A stretch of DNA of 64,000 nt from Phycisphaeraceae bacterium (GTDB lineage: Bacteria > Planctomycetota > Phycisphaerae > Phycisphaerales > UBA1924): the NCBI GenBank assembly GCA_020639215.1, contig JACKHA010000008.1:1-64000 (forward strand), written 5' to 3'. Each line of letters opens with the position of its first letter. Positions within the stretch are counted from its first letter, which is position 1. Both the position numbers and the translations under genes were made by a program. The notes below the pieces were generated by a model, which made no database searches, was not told the origin of the DNA, and worked only from the letters and a program-made list of their open reading frames with translations. Shown here piece by piece: positions 1 through 8,493 of the stretch.

Positions 1-1821
1 CGCGAGCAGGTCGTCGATGCTGCTGAAGACGCGGGCCAGGGCCCGGGCCGTGGAGTTTCCGACGTGGCGGATGCCCATGCCGGCCAGCAGGCGGGCCATG
101 CCCGCGCCCTTGGCCCGCTCGATGCCCGCGAGCAGGTTTTCGAGCTTCTTCTCGCCCATGCGATCGAGGGCCAGCAACGCCTCGCGGTGCTGGTCGAGGC
201 GGAAGATGTCGGCGAACGCGTTCAGCGGGATCGCGTCCGTCGCGCGAATCTGGTCGATGGTGCTCTCGCCCAGCCCCTCGATGTCCATCTGCTTCCGCCC
301 GGCGAACCAGATGAGCTTCTCGCGGACCTGGGCCGGGCACTCGGGGTTGACGCAGCGCCGGGCGGTCTCGATCTCGGGGTTGTCCGCGCTCTCGGGCGGC
401 TCGACCTCGACGGTGCCGGCGCACTCGGGGCACGTCTCAGGAGCCTCGATCTTCTCCGCGTTCTTCGGTCGCTGGGCCAGCACGGGGCCGACGATGTAGG
501 GGATGATCTCGCCGGCCTTCTCCACCTCCACGACGTCGTTGATGCGGATGTCCTTCTGGCGGATCAGGCCGTAGTTGTGCAGCGTGGCGTGCCTGACCGT
601 CGTGCCCGCGAGGAACACATCTTTCAGGCGGGCCCGCGGCGTGATCTTGCCCGTCTTTCCAACCTGGTGCAGCACCTCCACCAGCGTCGTGGTCTTGCGC
701 TCGGGCGGGTACTTGAACGCCAGGATCCAGCGCGGCGACTTGCTCGTGACGCCGAGGCGCTCCTGAGCGGCGAAGGAGTCGACGCGCAGGACCATGCCGT
801 CCGTCGCGTAGTCGAGCCCGTGGCGGGCCGCGTCGAAGGCGCGGATGGTCTGGAGGATCTCGTCGAGCGAGGCGCAGCGACGCGTGTGCGGGCTGGTCGG
901 CAGGCCCAGGGCCTTGATGGCCGCGAGGAAGTCCCAGAAGCACGCGGCGAAGGGCCCACCGCCGGGCAGCGTGCCGACCTCGCCGCGCCCATGGGCGACG
1001 AACCCGAGGTTCCGCGACGCGGCCACCTTCGGGTCCTTGTTCTTGATCGTCCCGGCACACGCGTTCCGCGGGTTGACCAGCAGGTCCTCGCCCTCGGCCT
1101 CGAGACGCTCGTTGATGCGGACGAACTCGGCCAGGGGGATGAAGACCTCGCCTCGGACTTCGAGCACGTCGGGGATGGCTGGTGGCACAGGCTTGGAGCC
1201 TGTGCCGTGCCCTGTGCCGGGCGTGGAAGAACGACTCCCCCCGGCTTCATCACCCATCGCCTCCAGCCGCAGCGGCACGCTCCGCACCGTCCGGATCGCG
1301 TGGGTCACGTCGTCGCCCCGCTGTCCGTCGCCGCGCGTGACGGCCCGGACGAGCACGCCCTTCTCGTAGCGGAGCGAGATGGCCACACCGTCGACCTTGG
1401 GGTCGCAGATGATGGCGGTGGCGTCGCCGCGGTCGGCAGCATCGCCGGCCTGGCCTTCGCCGTCCGCGCCCGCGAACAGCGACGCGCCATCTTGTGCCGC
1501 GCCCTTGGGCGCCCGTGTGACCCGCTCGTACCACGCCGAAACGTCCGCCTCGCTCGTCGCGTTGTCGATCGACATCATCGGGACGGCGTGGGCGACGGTC
1601 TTGAAGCCCTTGATCGGCTCGCCCCCGACGCGCCGCGTCGGGCTGGTGGGGTCGTCCAGGTCCGGGTTCGCGCCCTCCAGCTCGCCCAGTTCCCGCAGGA
1701 GGCGGTCGAACTCCGCGTCGGGCATGATCGGGTCGGCGTCGGTGTAGTACGCCCGGTTCGCGCGCGTGAGCAGGTCGCGCAGGAACCCGATCCGCTCGCG
1801 CTGCGTCGCTTTGGCGCTCAT
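1..1821 (-). CDS. ligA: NAD-dependent DNA ligase LigA (C-terminus off window)
   Basis: Seals nicks in duplex DNA using NAD+, in replication and repair. Reading leftward from ATG at 1821, the N-terminal Ia region (YYxxD, SPTxRVGG) is followed by the adenylation motif KVDG with the AMP-accepting lysine at about residue 142. An OB-fold region follows, then a four-cysteine zinc site (CPEC at 464/467, CVNPEC at 490/495) and the start of the helix-hairpin-helix domain. The remaining HhH and BRCT parts lie beyond base 1. About 607 codons are visible. Residues about 193-211 are an extra loop encoded by a palindromic repeat (1184-1206) and look inserted relative to other LigA proteins. A TACCAT hexamer lies 8 nt before the start, so the mRNA may be leaderless. 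The identity is secure. Confidence 0.96.
   Translation of the reverse strand, partial: MSAKATQRERIGFLRDLLTRANRAYYTDADPIMPDAEFDRLLRELGELEGANPDLDDPTSPTRRVGGEPIKGFKTVAHAVPMMSIDNATSEADVSAWYERVTRAPKGAAQDGASLFAGADGEGQAGDAADRGDATAIICDPKVDGVAISLRYEKGVLVRAVTRGDGQRGDDVTHAIRTVRSVPLRLEAMGDEAGGSRSSTPGTGHGTGSKPVPPAIPDVLEVRGEVFIPLAEFVRINERLEAEGEDLLVNPRNACAGTIKNKDPKVAASRNLGFVAHGRGEVGTLPGGGPFAACFWDFLAAIKALGLPTSPHTRRCASLDEILQTIRAFDAARHGLDYATDGMVLRVDSFAAQERLGVTSKSPRWILAFKYPPERKTTTLVEVLHQVGKTGKITPRARLKDVFLAGTTVRHATLHNYGLIRQKDIRINDVVEVEKAGEIIPYIVGPVLAQRPKNAEKIEAPETCPECAGTVEVEPPESADNPEIETARRCVNPECPAQVREKLIWFAGRKQMDIEGLGESTIDQIRATDAIPLNAFADIFRLDQHREALLALDRMGEKKLENLLAGIERAKGAGMARLLAGMGIRHVGNSTARALARVFSSIDDLLA
1184..1230. 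repeat. Palindromic repeat inside ligA
   Basis: Bases 1184-1206 form a perfect 10-bp stem with a 3-nt loop (GGCACAGGCT / AGCCTGTGCC). A partial repeat of its arm follows immediately at 1207-1230. The element is translated in frame in LigA as a Gly/Thr/Ser/Pro-rich loop. Confidence 0.75.
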
Positions 1822-1829
1822 GCGGCGGG

Positions 1830-1835
1830 ATGGTA
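1830..1835 (-). promoter_or_regulatory. Putative -10 box of ligA, leaderless type
   Basis: TACCAT on the minus strand ends 8 nt before the ligA ATG. No Shine-Dalgarno fits in that space. The same spacing recurs before many other genes in the window. Confidence 0.5.
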
Positions 1836-1858
1836 CCAGCCGACCGGATCGCACGGGT

Positions 1859-1967
1859 TCACCGCGGAGACACGAAGGGCACAGAGGGAGACGGGGATCG
1901 CGGCACGGGCGCTCTGTGTCCGCCCCGGTTCTCGCCCCCCTCTGTGCCCTTCGTGTCTCCGTGGTGA
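1859..1967. repeat. Intergenic inverted repeat, 'gagacacgaagg' family
   Basis: Two arms of about 28 nt (1859-1889 and 1939-1967) are near-perfect reverse complements, built on 'cggagacacgaagggcacag', and enclose about 50 nt. A relative with the same theme lies at 28640-28768 upstream of groEL. The element fills the whole gap between the aminotransferase stop and the ligA start. Confidence 0.8.
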
Positions 1968-1971
1968 CCCT

Positions 1972-3315
1972 TCAGTCCGCCCCGAGCGCCGCGCGCATCC
2001 GCCGGATCGCCTCGTCCAGCACCGCGTCGGTCTTGCAGAACGCGAAGCGGACCAGGTGGCTCCCGCCGCCCGGCGTGTCGTAGAACGCGCTGGGCGGGAT
2101 GGCCGCCACGCCGACGTCGGTGATCAGTCGCCGGCACAGTTCGACGTCGGTCGTTGCTCCCAGCCGCTCGCCCACGCGCCGGTGGTCGGCCATGATGAAG
2201 TACGTCCCGCTCGGCGAGAACACGTCGAAGCCCAGGGATCCCAAACCGTCCGCCAGGCGGTCGCGCTTGCGGGCGTAGTCGCCCACGAGATCGGCGATGT
2301 AGGCGTCGCCCTGCTCGATCGCCGTGGCCGCGGCGTGCTGGAGCGGCGTGGCGATCGCGTACGTCAGGAACTGGTGGGCCGCCTTGACGCCCGCGATGAG
2401 GCGCGCCGGCCCGACCGCCCAGCCGATCTTCCACCCCGTCAGGCTGAACGTCTTGCCCAGGCTCGAGAGCGTGATGGTCCGCTCCCACATGCCCGGCAGG
2501 CTCGCCAGGCGCAGGTGCGGCTCGTCGGGCTCGAACACGAGACGCTCGTACACCTCGTCGGTGATGGCGACCAGGTCGTGCTCGCGGCACAGCGACGCGA
2601 TCAGGTCCAGTTCGGCGCGCGAGAACACCTTGCCCGTCGGGTTGTGCGGGGTGTTGACGACGATGAAGCGGGTTCGGGGCGTGATGGCGGCCCGCAGGTC
2701 GGCGGGGTCGAACCAGAAGCCGCGCGTGGCAAGCGGCGTGGAGGCGTCGGCGGGCTTTTCGCTGGGCGGGCGGAGCGGGACGAACCTCGGCACGCCGCCG
2801 CCCATCGCTACGCACGCGCGGTACGAGTCGTAGAACGGCTCGAACAGGACGACCTCGTCGCCCGGCTCGCACAGGCCCAGGAACGTGGCGGCGATGGCCT
2901 CGGTGCAGCCGCTGGTGATGCAGAGCTCTCGCGCCGGGTCCAGGTCGCGGGCCTCCTCCCTGGCCCACACGCCGGCGATGGCGCGGAGCAGGGGCGGCAC
3001 GCCGATCATGGGGGCGTATTGGTTGTGCCCGGCGGGGACGCTTGCGCTCGAGTCGGTGCGGGAGTGGGCGTCGGGGCGGATGGCCTCGCACGCGGCGTCG
3101 CGGATGAATGTGGGGCCGTCGAAGTCGGGGAAGCCCTGGCCCAGGTTGACGGCGTTGTGCTCGATCGCCAGGCGTGTGATCTCGGCGAAGACGGTGGTGC
3201 CGAAGGGGGCGAGGCGCGCGGCGACGCGGGGGGGCAGCGCGGGCGAGGAGGCCGCGCTGGCAGGGGCCGAAGCGGGCGGGTTGGCGGGCGTCGACGGCGG
3301 CGTCGCGGGGTTCAT
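1972..3315 (-). CDS. Class I/II PLP-dependent aminotransferase (methionine/kynurenine type)
   Basis: Transfers amino groups with pyridoxal phosphate. The protein has 447 residues with a low-complexity Ala/Pro N-terminal extension of about 30. The fold-type I signature is clear: NLGQGFPDF near residue 58, NTPHNPTGK near 221-229, TDEVYE near 252, and the PLP lysine in SSLGKTFSLTGWK at about residue 288. The order resembles YbdL/CCBL-type enzymes acting on methionine, glutamine or kynurenine; substrate cannot be fixed from sequence. Its ATG overlaps the stop of the upstream exported-protein gene by 4 nt (ATGA), suggesting coupling. A TATCGT hexamer 6 nt before the ATG could give a separate leaderless transcript. 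Confidence 0.9.
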   Translation of the reverse strand: MNPATPPSTPANPPASAPASAASSPALPPRVAARLAPFGTTVFAEITRLAIEHNAVNLGQGFPDFDGPTFIRDAACEAIRPDAHSRTDSSASVPAGHNQYAPMIGVPPLLRAIAGVWAREEARDLDPARELCITSGCTEAIAATFLGLCEPGDEVVLFEPFYDSYRACVAMGGGVPRFVPLRPPSEKPADASTPLATRGFWFDPADLRAAITPRTRFIVVNTPHNPTGKVFSRAELDLIASLCREHDLVAITDEVYERLVFEPDEPHLRLASLPGMWERTITLSSLGKTFSLTGWKIGWAVGPARLIAGVKAAHQFLTYAIATPLQHAAATAIEQGDAYIADLVGDYARKRDRLADGLGSLGFDVFSPSGTYFIMADHRRVGERLGATTDVELCRRLITDVGVAAIPPSAFYDTPGGGSHLVRFAFCKTDAVLDEAIRRMRAALGAD

Positions 3316-3971
3316 CCCGCCACGATACCCGGGCGACGCCGGCGGGGGGCGATCGCCGCGGCGAGGGCGACGCACGACGCGGCGGCGGGGGCCGGGATCA
3401 CCGTGACGGAGGCGGCGGCGTATGTGGTCGGCACCGACACGAACTGGGGGCTCGACTGGCTCGGGTAGATCCGAACATTGGGAAAGAAGAGCACGGGTTC
3501 GAAACGGAACTCATAGACGCCCGGCTCGGCCGGCGCGGCCCAGTCGTAGCCGATGAACTGGATACCCCAGTAGTTGAGGGAAGGCGGGACAGGCCCCCCG
3601 GCGGGAAAGAACGGCGGCGTGACGTTGATATCGATGCCGAGCAGGTCGTCGCCGCTGAACGTGCCCAGGCTCACGAGCGCGCCGATCGAGAACTCCGAGA
3701 CCAGGTTGCTCGGCGTGCCCTCGCCGCCGCCCGGCGTGAGCGGGGCGACGAGCATGTCGCCGGCGATCCCGGCGAACTGCGTCCCCCCGGGCTCCCACGA
3801 CACGGTGGTCCGCATCCGCACCGTCTGGCCCGGCGCGACCTCGGCGATCGGCGCGCCGGTCGCCGGGTCGGTGAGCGTGGTCACGACCAGCGCCGATGGC
3901 TGGGCCAGCGCGGCGGCGGGCATCAGCACCGCGCCGATGCCAACGCCGACGATGTGCTTGCCCGCGATCAT
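3312..3971 (-). CDS. Exported protein with Phycisphaerae-type C-terminal sorting tail, paralogue 1
   Basis: The protein has 219 residues. A signal peptide of about 22 ends AAALA before QPSALVV. A conserved beta-rich body carries the phrases FAGIAGDML, PLTPGGGEG, GDDLLGIDI and YDWAAPAEPG. The tail reads PAPAAA, then a hydrophobic stretch and RRRR, like PEP-CTERM-type anchors. The three genes upstream encode relatives with the same plan, and all are joined by ATGA overlaps. No catalytic motif is visible. Surface or envelope location is inferred from the two end signals, and the function is unknown. Confidence 0.85.
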   Translation of the reverse strand: MIAGKHIVGVGIGAVLMPAAALAQPSALVVTTLTDPATGAPIAEVAPGQTVRMRTTVSWEPGGTQFAGIAGDMLVAPLTPGGGEGTPSNLVSEFSIGALVSLGTFSGDDLLGIDINVTPPFFPAGGPVPPSLNYWGIQFIGYDWAAPAEPGVYEFRFEPVLFFPNVRIYPSQSSPQFVSVPTTYAAASVTVIPAPAAASCVALAAAIAPRRRRPGIVAG

Positions 3972-4627
3972 GCGAGTCTCCGGCGTCGGGACGAGGTCGA
4001 GGCGGCCGCCAGCACGAGCAGCGGGACCGCCGCGGGCGTCGGGATCACCGTCACCGACGCCGCGATGTACGTCGTCGGCACCTCGATGAACGCGGGGCTC
4101 ACGGTAGTCGGGTAGACGCGGAGATTCGGAGCGAGGGCACTCGGCTGGAACCGGAACGCGTACTCGCCCGGCTCGGACGGAGCGGTCCAGTCGAATCCGA
4201 TGAAGTCGATGCCGTTGCTGCTATAGGAGGGCGGGATGATCCAGCCGCCCTGGAAGAACGCCGGTGTGACGGCGATGTCGATGCCCAGCAGGTCATCGCC
4301 AGCGAACGCGCCGAGACTGACCAGCGCTCCCACGGCGTACTCGGAGTATCTGTTGGCGGGCACGCCCTCGCCGCCGCCGGGCGTGAGCGGCGTGACCAGC
4401 ATGTCGCCGGCGATGCCGGCCATCTGCACGCCGCCCTGCCACGAGACCCTGGTCCGCATCCGCAGCGTCTGGCTGGGGGCGATCGATGCCAGCGTCGTGC
4501 CGGAGACGGGGTCGGTCAGGTTTGTCACGACCAAGGCCGAAGGCTGGGCCGAGGCGGGCCTGGAGAGGGCGAGGGCGGCGAGGACGAGCGGGGCGAGGCT
4601 GGTGGCGAGCGTGGGGCGGTGGCTCAT
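3968..4627 (-). CDS. Exported protein with C-terminal sorting tail, paralogue 2
   Basis: The 219-residue protein is the closest relative of the next gene downstream, with the same mature start (AQPSALVVTNLTDP), the same MAGIAGDMLVTPLTPGGGEG core and the same GDDLLGIDI motif. It ends in IPTPAAVPLLVLAAAS followed by SSRRRR. It overlaps both neighbours by 4 nt. The pattern is a recent tandem duplication with divergence mainly between the shared blocks. Function is unknown. Confidence 0.85.
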   Translation of the reverse strand: MSHRPTLATSLAPLVLAALALSRPASAQPSALVVTNLTDPVSGTTLASIAPSQTLRMRTRVSWQGGVQMAGIAGDMLVTPLTPGGGEGVPANRYSEYAVGALVSLGAFAGDDLLGIDIAVTPAFFQGGWIIPPSYSSNGIDFIGFDWTAPSEPGEYAFRFQPSALAPNLRVYPTTVSPAFIEVPTTYIAASVTVIPTPAAVPLLVLAAASTSSRRRRLA

Positions 4628-5322
4628 CGGTGGCTCCTGGCGGGGGCGGATCGGGGCGTGGCGCGCGTGGCGAGTGTGCCGGGTGGGGGGCGCGAGCGCC
4701 TAGGGGCGAGCGCAGCAGCGAAGCCCAGGACCATGGGCGCCCCGGGCGCGGGAACGACGGTCAGCGTCGCCGGCGTGTACGTCGTCGCGGCCAGGGTGAA
4801 CGCGGGCGACACCGACGTGAAGATCCGCACGAACTCGCGCCCCGGCGCGGGCGTGAAGCCGAACTCGTACTCGCCGGGCGCGGCCGGGGCGGTCCAGTCG
4901 TACCCCACGAGATCGATGCCCGCCCACTGGAACGGGACAGGGTGGCACAGCCCGGTGATGCACAGCACCGGCGCCACGTCGATGCCGAGCACGTCGTCGC
5001 CGACCAGCGTGCCCAGGATGATCGTGCCGCCCGGATCGAACTCGGAATACAGATTGGAAACGACGCCGTCGCCCCCGCCCGGGGTGAGGGGCGTGGCGAG
5101 CAGGTCGCCCGCGATGCCGGCGAGTTGCGTGCCGGGCCGGTCCCACGACACGACCGTGCGCACGCGAACGATCTGCCCGGGCTCAACCACCGAGATCGGC
5201 GCGCCCGAGAGGGGATGGCTCAGGCTCGTGGCGACCAGCGCCGAGGGCTGGGCGCACGCGAGACCCGCAAGCCCGGTCGACACGAACGCGACGCGCGCGG
5301 ACAGTTGCGCCACCCGGCTCAT
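4624..5322 (-). CDS. Exported protein with C-terminal sorting tail, paralogue 3
   Basis: The 232-residue protein starts MSRVAQLSARVAF with a signal peptide ending GLACA before QPSALVATSL. It keeps the LAGIAGDLLATPLTPGGGDG and GDDVLGIDV blocks. It differs by two cysteines in the middle (CITGLCHP), which could form a disulfide. After the PAPGAP...RRSR sorting tail there are about 20 more residues, unlike its siblings, so the terminal Arg cluster is not at the very end. ATGA overlaps join it to both neighbours. Function is unknown. Confidence 0.8.
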   Translation of the reverse strand: MSRVAQLSARVAFVSTGLAGLACAQPSALVATSLSHPLSGAPISVVEPGQIVRVRTVVSWDRPGTQLAGIAGDLLATPLTPGGGDGVVSNLYSEFDPGGTIILGTLVGDDVLGIDVAPVLCITGLCHPVPFQWAGIDLVGYDWTAPAAPGEYEFGFTPAPGREFVRIFTSVSPAFTLAATTYTPATLTVVPAPGAPMVLGFAAALAPRRSRPPPGTLATRATPRSAPARSHR

Positions 5323-5960
5323 GACGGGCTCCGGCAGGTGGATGGGATTGCACGGCGAGATCGACGCGACGCGAGCGCCGCCGCAACGCCAACCACGACG
5401 GCCCCGCCCGGCCCCGGCACGACGGTCAGCGTCGCCGGCGTGTACGCCGTGCTTGCTTCGATGAACACGGGGCTGAGCAGCGAGGGGAAGACACGGAGAT
5501 TCGGGACACCGGCGGGGGACCGCCAGTCGAAACTGACCGGGCCGAGGTAGTCGGTCGGCGCGGTCCAGTCGTAGGACACGAGCGGGCCGATGAGGCCGGT
5601 GCCCCCGCCGCCGGGTGGGGGCCAGGGGTAGCACCACAGGCCGAAGGGCGGGACGATGGCGAACTGCAGGCCCGTGATGCCGCCGCCCGAGACCTGGCCC
5701 CAGTTGACCAGGGCGCTCTGGGGGAAGATGCTCGCGACGTTGGAGGCCGCGCCGACGCCGGGCGTCGGGCCAAGGTCGCCCTGCAGCCCGGCGAACCAGG
5801 CGGTGGCCGGCTCCCACTCGACGAGGACATCGATGCGGACGGTCTGCCCCGGCTCGACGAGGCCGTCGGGGTCGTCGTGGACGACGGTGACGGTGGCGGT
5901 CTGGGCGGACGCGACACCGGCACACAACACGCCAGCGGCAAGCCCCACGAGTGGCTTCAT
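5319..5960 (-). CDS. Exported protein with C-terminal sorting tail, paralogue 4 (first gene of the cluster)
   Basis: The 213-residue protein starts MKPLVGLAAGVLCAGVASA. I chose this ATG over one 39 nt upstream because GAGG sits 6 nt before it. The mature part begins QTATVTVVHDDPDG and shares EPGQTVRIDVLVEW, FAGLQGDL and YDWTAPTD with the three downstream paralogues, but it is the most divergent copy. The tail has PGPGG, a hydrophobic stretch and RRSRR, followed by about 10 residues. It heads the coupled array that ends with the aminotransferase. Function is unknown. Confidence 0.8.
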   Translation of the reverse strand: MKPLVGLAAGVLCAGVASAQTATVTVVHDDPDGLVEPGQTVRIDVLVEWEPATAWFAGLQGDLGPTPGVGAASNVASIFPQSALVNWGQVSGGGITGLQFAIVPPFGLWCYPWPPPGGGGTGLIGPLVSYDWTAPTDYLGPVSFDWRSPAGVPNLRVFPSLLSPVFIEASTAYTPATLTVVPGPGGAVVVGVAAALASRRSRRAIPSTCRSPS

Positions 5961-6057
5961 CGCGATCCTCCGCGCCCACCCCCACGCCGAGAACTTCATC
6001 CTAACAGCAGCCCCAACCCGCCACAAGGCCCCTGATCCGGTGATTCCCAACACCCCG

Positions 6058-6096
6058 CCGCGCAGAGCCCGACGCGCCAGCGTCGTGGTCACCCCC
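6058..6096. repeat. Short palindrome, 'agcccgacgcgccagcgtcg' family
   Basis: The stem CGACGC/GCGTCG is preceded by GCAGAGCC. Related copies lie at 17434-17556, 18084-18108, 42068-42096 and 46060-46165. The element lies between divergently transcribed genes. Confidence 0.6.
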
Positions 6097-6147
6097 ACTG
6101 CGGCGCGCTGTCCGCCAGCCCCGCACCAGCACCCCCCTCCCGCCCCC

Positions 6148-6153
6148 TACCAT
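6148..6153 (+). promoter_or_regulatory. Putative -10 box upstream of ychF
   Basis: TACCAT sits about 50 nt before the start in the context CCCCCTACCATC. The same hexamer in almost the same context precedes nuoB (16800-16805) and the DUF6265 gene (21573-21578). Confidence 0.4.
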
Positions 6154-6204
6154 CGCGGCCCGTTTCCGAACTCCCCGTTCCACGCCCGCCCCGCGAGAAT
6201 CCCC

Positions 6205-7308
6205 ATGGAAGCCGGCATCGTCGGTCTGCCCAACGTCGGCAAGAGCACCCTGTTCAACGCCCTGACCGCCGCCGGGGCGCTGGCGGCCAACTACCCCTTC
6301 GCCACCATCGAGCCGAACGTCGGCGTCGTGCCCGTGCCCGACCCGAGGCTCGAGAGCATCCGCCGGCACATCCAGTCCCAGAAGATCGTGCCCGCGTCCC
6401 TGCGCCTGGTCGACATCGCCGGCATCGTCAAGGGCGCCAGCGAGGGCGCGGGCCTGGGCAACAAGTTCCTCTCGCACATCCGCGAGGTCGACGCGATCGT
6501 CCAGGTCGTCCGCTGCTTCCTCAACGCCCCCGGCGGCGAGGAGATCACGCACGTCGACGGCACGATCGACCCCCTCCGCGACATCGAGACCATCGAGACC
6601 GAACTGGCCCTGGCGGACCTGCAGACCATCGAGAGCGCGCTGCCCAAGGCCGAGCGGGCCGCCCGCAGCCGCGACCCGGAGGCGATCGCGCGTCTGTCGG
6701 TGCTGCAGAAGGTCCAGCCGGTGCTCGACGCGGGCAAGCCGGCCCGGACGATCACGCTGTCGGACCCCGCCGAGCAACTGGCCCTCCGCGGCCTCGGGCT
6801 GCTGACCGCCAAACCGATCCTCTACGTGATGAACGTGGACGAGTCCGACGCGACCGGCCAGAGCGAGATGTGCCAGAAGGTGCGCGACTACGCCGCGGCC
6901 CACGCCAGCGAAGCCGTGCCCGTGTGCGCGAAGATCGAGAGCGAACTGGCCGAGCTCGACGAGGCGGACCGGCGCGAGATGCTCGAGAGCATGGGAATGG
7001 CCGAGCCGGCCCTGGCGTCGCTGGCGCGGGCGGCATACCGCCTGCTGGGCCTGCAGTCGTTCTACACCGCCGGGCCGAAGGAGATCCGGGCCTGGACGAT
7101 CCCGGCGGGGGCCAAGGCGCCCCAGGCCGCGGGCGTGATCCACACCGACTTCGAGAAGGGCTTCATCCGGGCCGAGGTGTACGCGGTGAAGGACCTGGAA
7201 GAACTCGGCTCGGAGAAGGCGATCAAGGAGAAGGGACGCCTGCGGGTCGAGGGACGCGACTACACGATGCGCGACGCCGACGTGTGCCACTTCCTGTTCA
7301 ATCTCTGA
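6205..7308 (+). CDS. ychF: Ribosome-binding ATPase YchF (Obg family)
   Basis: The P-loop NTPase has 367 residues, the usual family length. It contains a Walker A GLPNVGKST at residues 7-15, the Obg-type G2/G3 region (LRLVDIAGIVKGAS), and the altered G4 NVDE that explains ATP rather than GTP preference in this family. A coiled-coil insert and a C-terminal TGS domain (FYTAGPKEIRAWTIPAGAKA ... DADVCHFLFNL) follow. Family members bind ribosomes and act in stress and translation control in the cytoplasm. It stands alone in its orientation, with a TACCAT box about 50 nt upstream and no strong Shine-Dalgarno. Confidence 0.97.
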   Translation: MEAGIVGLPNVGKSTLFNALTAAGALAANYPFATIEPNVGVVPVPDPRLESIRRHIQSQKIVPASLRLVDIAGIVKGASEGAGLGNKFLSHIREVDAIVQVVRCFLNAPGGEEITHVDGTIDPLRDIETIETELALADLQTIESALPKAERAARSRDPEAIARLSVLQKVQPVLDAGKPARTITLSDPAEQLALRGLGLLTAKPILYVMNVDESDATGQSEMCQKVRDYAAAHASEAVPVCAKIESELAELDEADRREMLESMGMAEPALASLARAAYRLLGLQSFYTAGPKEIRAWTIPAGAKAPQAAGVIHTDFEKGFIRAEVYAVKDLEELGSEKAIKEKGRLRVEGRDYTMRDADVCHFLFNL

Positions 7309-7399
7309 GTCCTTCGGCGGCGTCGAAGTCGGGTCGCATCGCGTGCCTTCCGGTTTGTTCGCGTCGAACTGCTATCCTCGGAGTCCAAAGGGAGGCCCC

Positions 7400-8386
7400 A
7401 TGCCCGATCGTCGATACATCGCGGACTTCGGCGTGTCCGAGCGCGTCGAGGGCGCGTTCGCCATCTCCAACGCCCAGATGGGACGCACCCGCAACGACAA
7501 GCCCTATCTCCGCTGCCTCCTCTCCGACAAGACCGGCGAGGTCTCCGGTCGCATGTGGTCGATCGAAGAGGCCCAGTTCCGGCGCCTGCCCACCGAGGGC
7601 TTCGTCTACGTCGAGGGCGAGACCCAGGCCTATCAGGGCGACCTGCAACTCATCATCCACAGCATCGACCCCATCGACCCCACGCCCGAGCAGATGGGCG
7701 AGCTGCTGCCATCGACCGACAAGGATGTCGGCGCGATGTTCGAGGAGGTCCGCACCCTCCTCGGCACCCTGGCCCACCCCGCGGCCAAGGCCCTCGCAAA
7801 CGAGTACCTCGCCGACGAGTTCCTCATGGACCAGTTCCGCCGCGCCCCCGCGGCCAAGAGCATGCACCACGCCTACCTCGGCGGCCTGCTCGAGCACACC
7901 CTGCAACTGCTCAGACTCGCCGACGCCGTCTGCCCGCTCTATCCCAAGCTCAACCGCGACATCGTGGTCCTGGGCCTGTTCCTGCACGACCTGGGCAAGA
8001 CCCGAGAGCTCAAGTTCGACCAGACCTTCGCCTACTCCGACCGCGGCGAACTCATCGGGCACATCGTCGAGGGAGCCATCATGCTCCACGACAAGGCCCA
8101 GCAGGTCATGACCAGCCAGGGCCTCCGCCTGCCCCCGGGCATGCTCACGGTCCTCCAGCACATCATCCTCAGCCACCACACGCTGCCCGAGTACGGCGCG
8201 GCCAAGGTGCCCTCGACCCCAGAGGCCGTGCTCGTCTCGATCCTCGACAACCTCGACGCCAAGACGACCATCGCCACCGAAGCCGCCCGACCGTCGCGGG
8301 CCAAGGCGGTCGAACTCGGCGGGAACTTCACGGATCGGCACTGGGCGCTTGGGACGAAGATGTACCGCCCAAACGTGCTGGAGTAG
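7400..8386 (+). CDS. 3'-5' exoribonuclease YhaM-family protein (OB-fold + HD)
   Basis: The protein has 328 residues. An N-terminal OB-fold nucleic-acid-binding region spans about 1-95, followed by an HD metal-dependent phosphohydrolase domain. The first HD histidines lie in MHHAYLGGLLEHT (residues 155-167), the His-Asp pair in LFLHDLGKT at 196-197, and further histidines in IILSHHT. This order is that of the YhaM/Cbf1 family, which trims single-stranded RNA and can act on DNA. A strong GGGAGG lies 5 nt before the ATG and fixes the start. The next gene is convergent. Confidence 0.88.
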   Translation: MPDRRYIADFGVSERVEGAFAISNAQMGRTRNDKPYLRCLLSDKTGEVSGRMWSIEEAQFRRLPTEGFVYVEGETQAYQGDLQLIIHSIDPIDPTPEQMGELLPSTDKDVGAMFEEVRTLLGTLAHPAAKALANEYLADEFLMDQFRRAPAAKSMHHAYLGGLLEHTLQLLRLADAVCPLYPKLNRDIVVLGLFLHDLGKTRELKFDQTFAYSDRGELIGHIVEGAIMLHDKAQQVMTSQGLRLPPGMLTVLQHIILSHHTLPEYGAAKVPSTPEAVLVSILDNLDAKTTIATEAARPSRAKAVELGGNFTDRHWALGTKMYRPNVLE

Positions 8387-8440
8387 GAGCGCCGCCCTCG
8401 CGAGCGAGCGTCGCCCCGCCGACTCCACCGACCGCGCCCA

Positions 8441-8479
8441 GACGCCGGACCTGAGGCCCTGCGAAGGTCCGGGTCAAGC
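8441..8479. repeat. Partial copy of the 'acgccggacctgaggc' dispersed repeat
   Basis: This is one arm of a family whose full copies lie at 45008-45132, 46980-47098 and 49942-50054. It sits between the convergent exoribonuclease and apbE genes. Confidence 0.65.
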
Positions 8480-8493
8480 AACCAAGAGCGCCA

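Noticed and set aside
64..3468. A 1134-codon open frame on the plus strand across ligA and the aminotransferase
   Set aside because: It is antisense to two clear enzymes, its translation is Arg/Asp/Gly/Val-rich without domain motifs, and long false frames are expected at this GC content.
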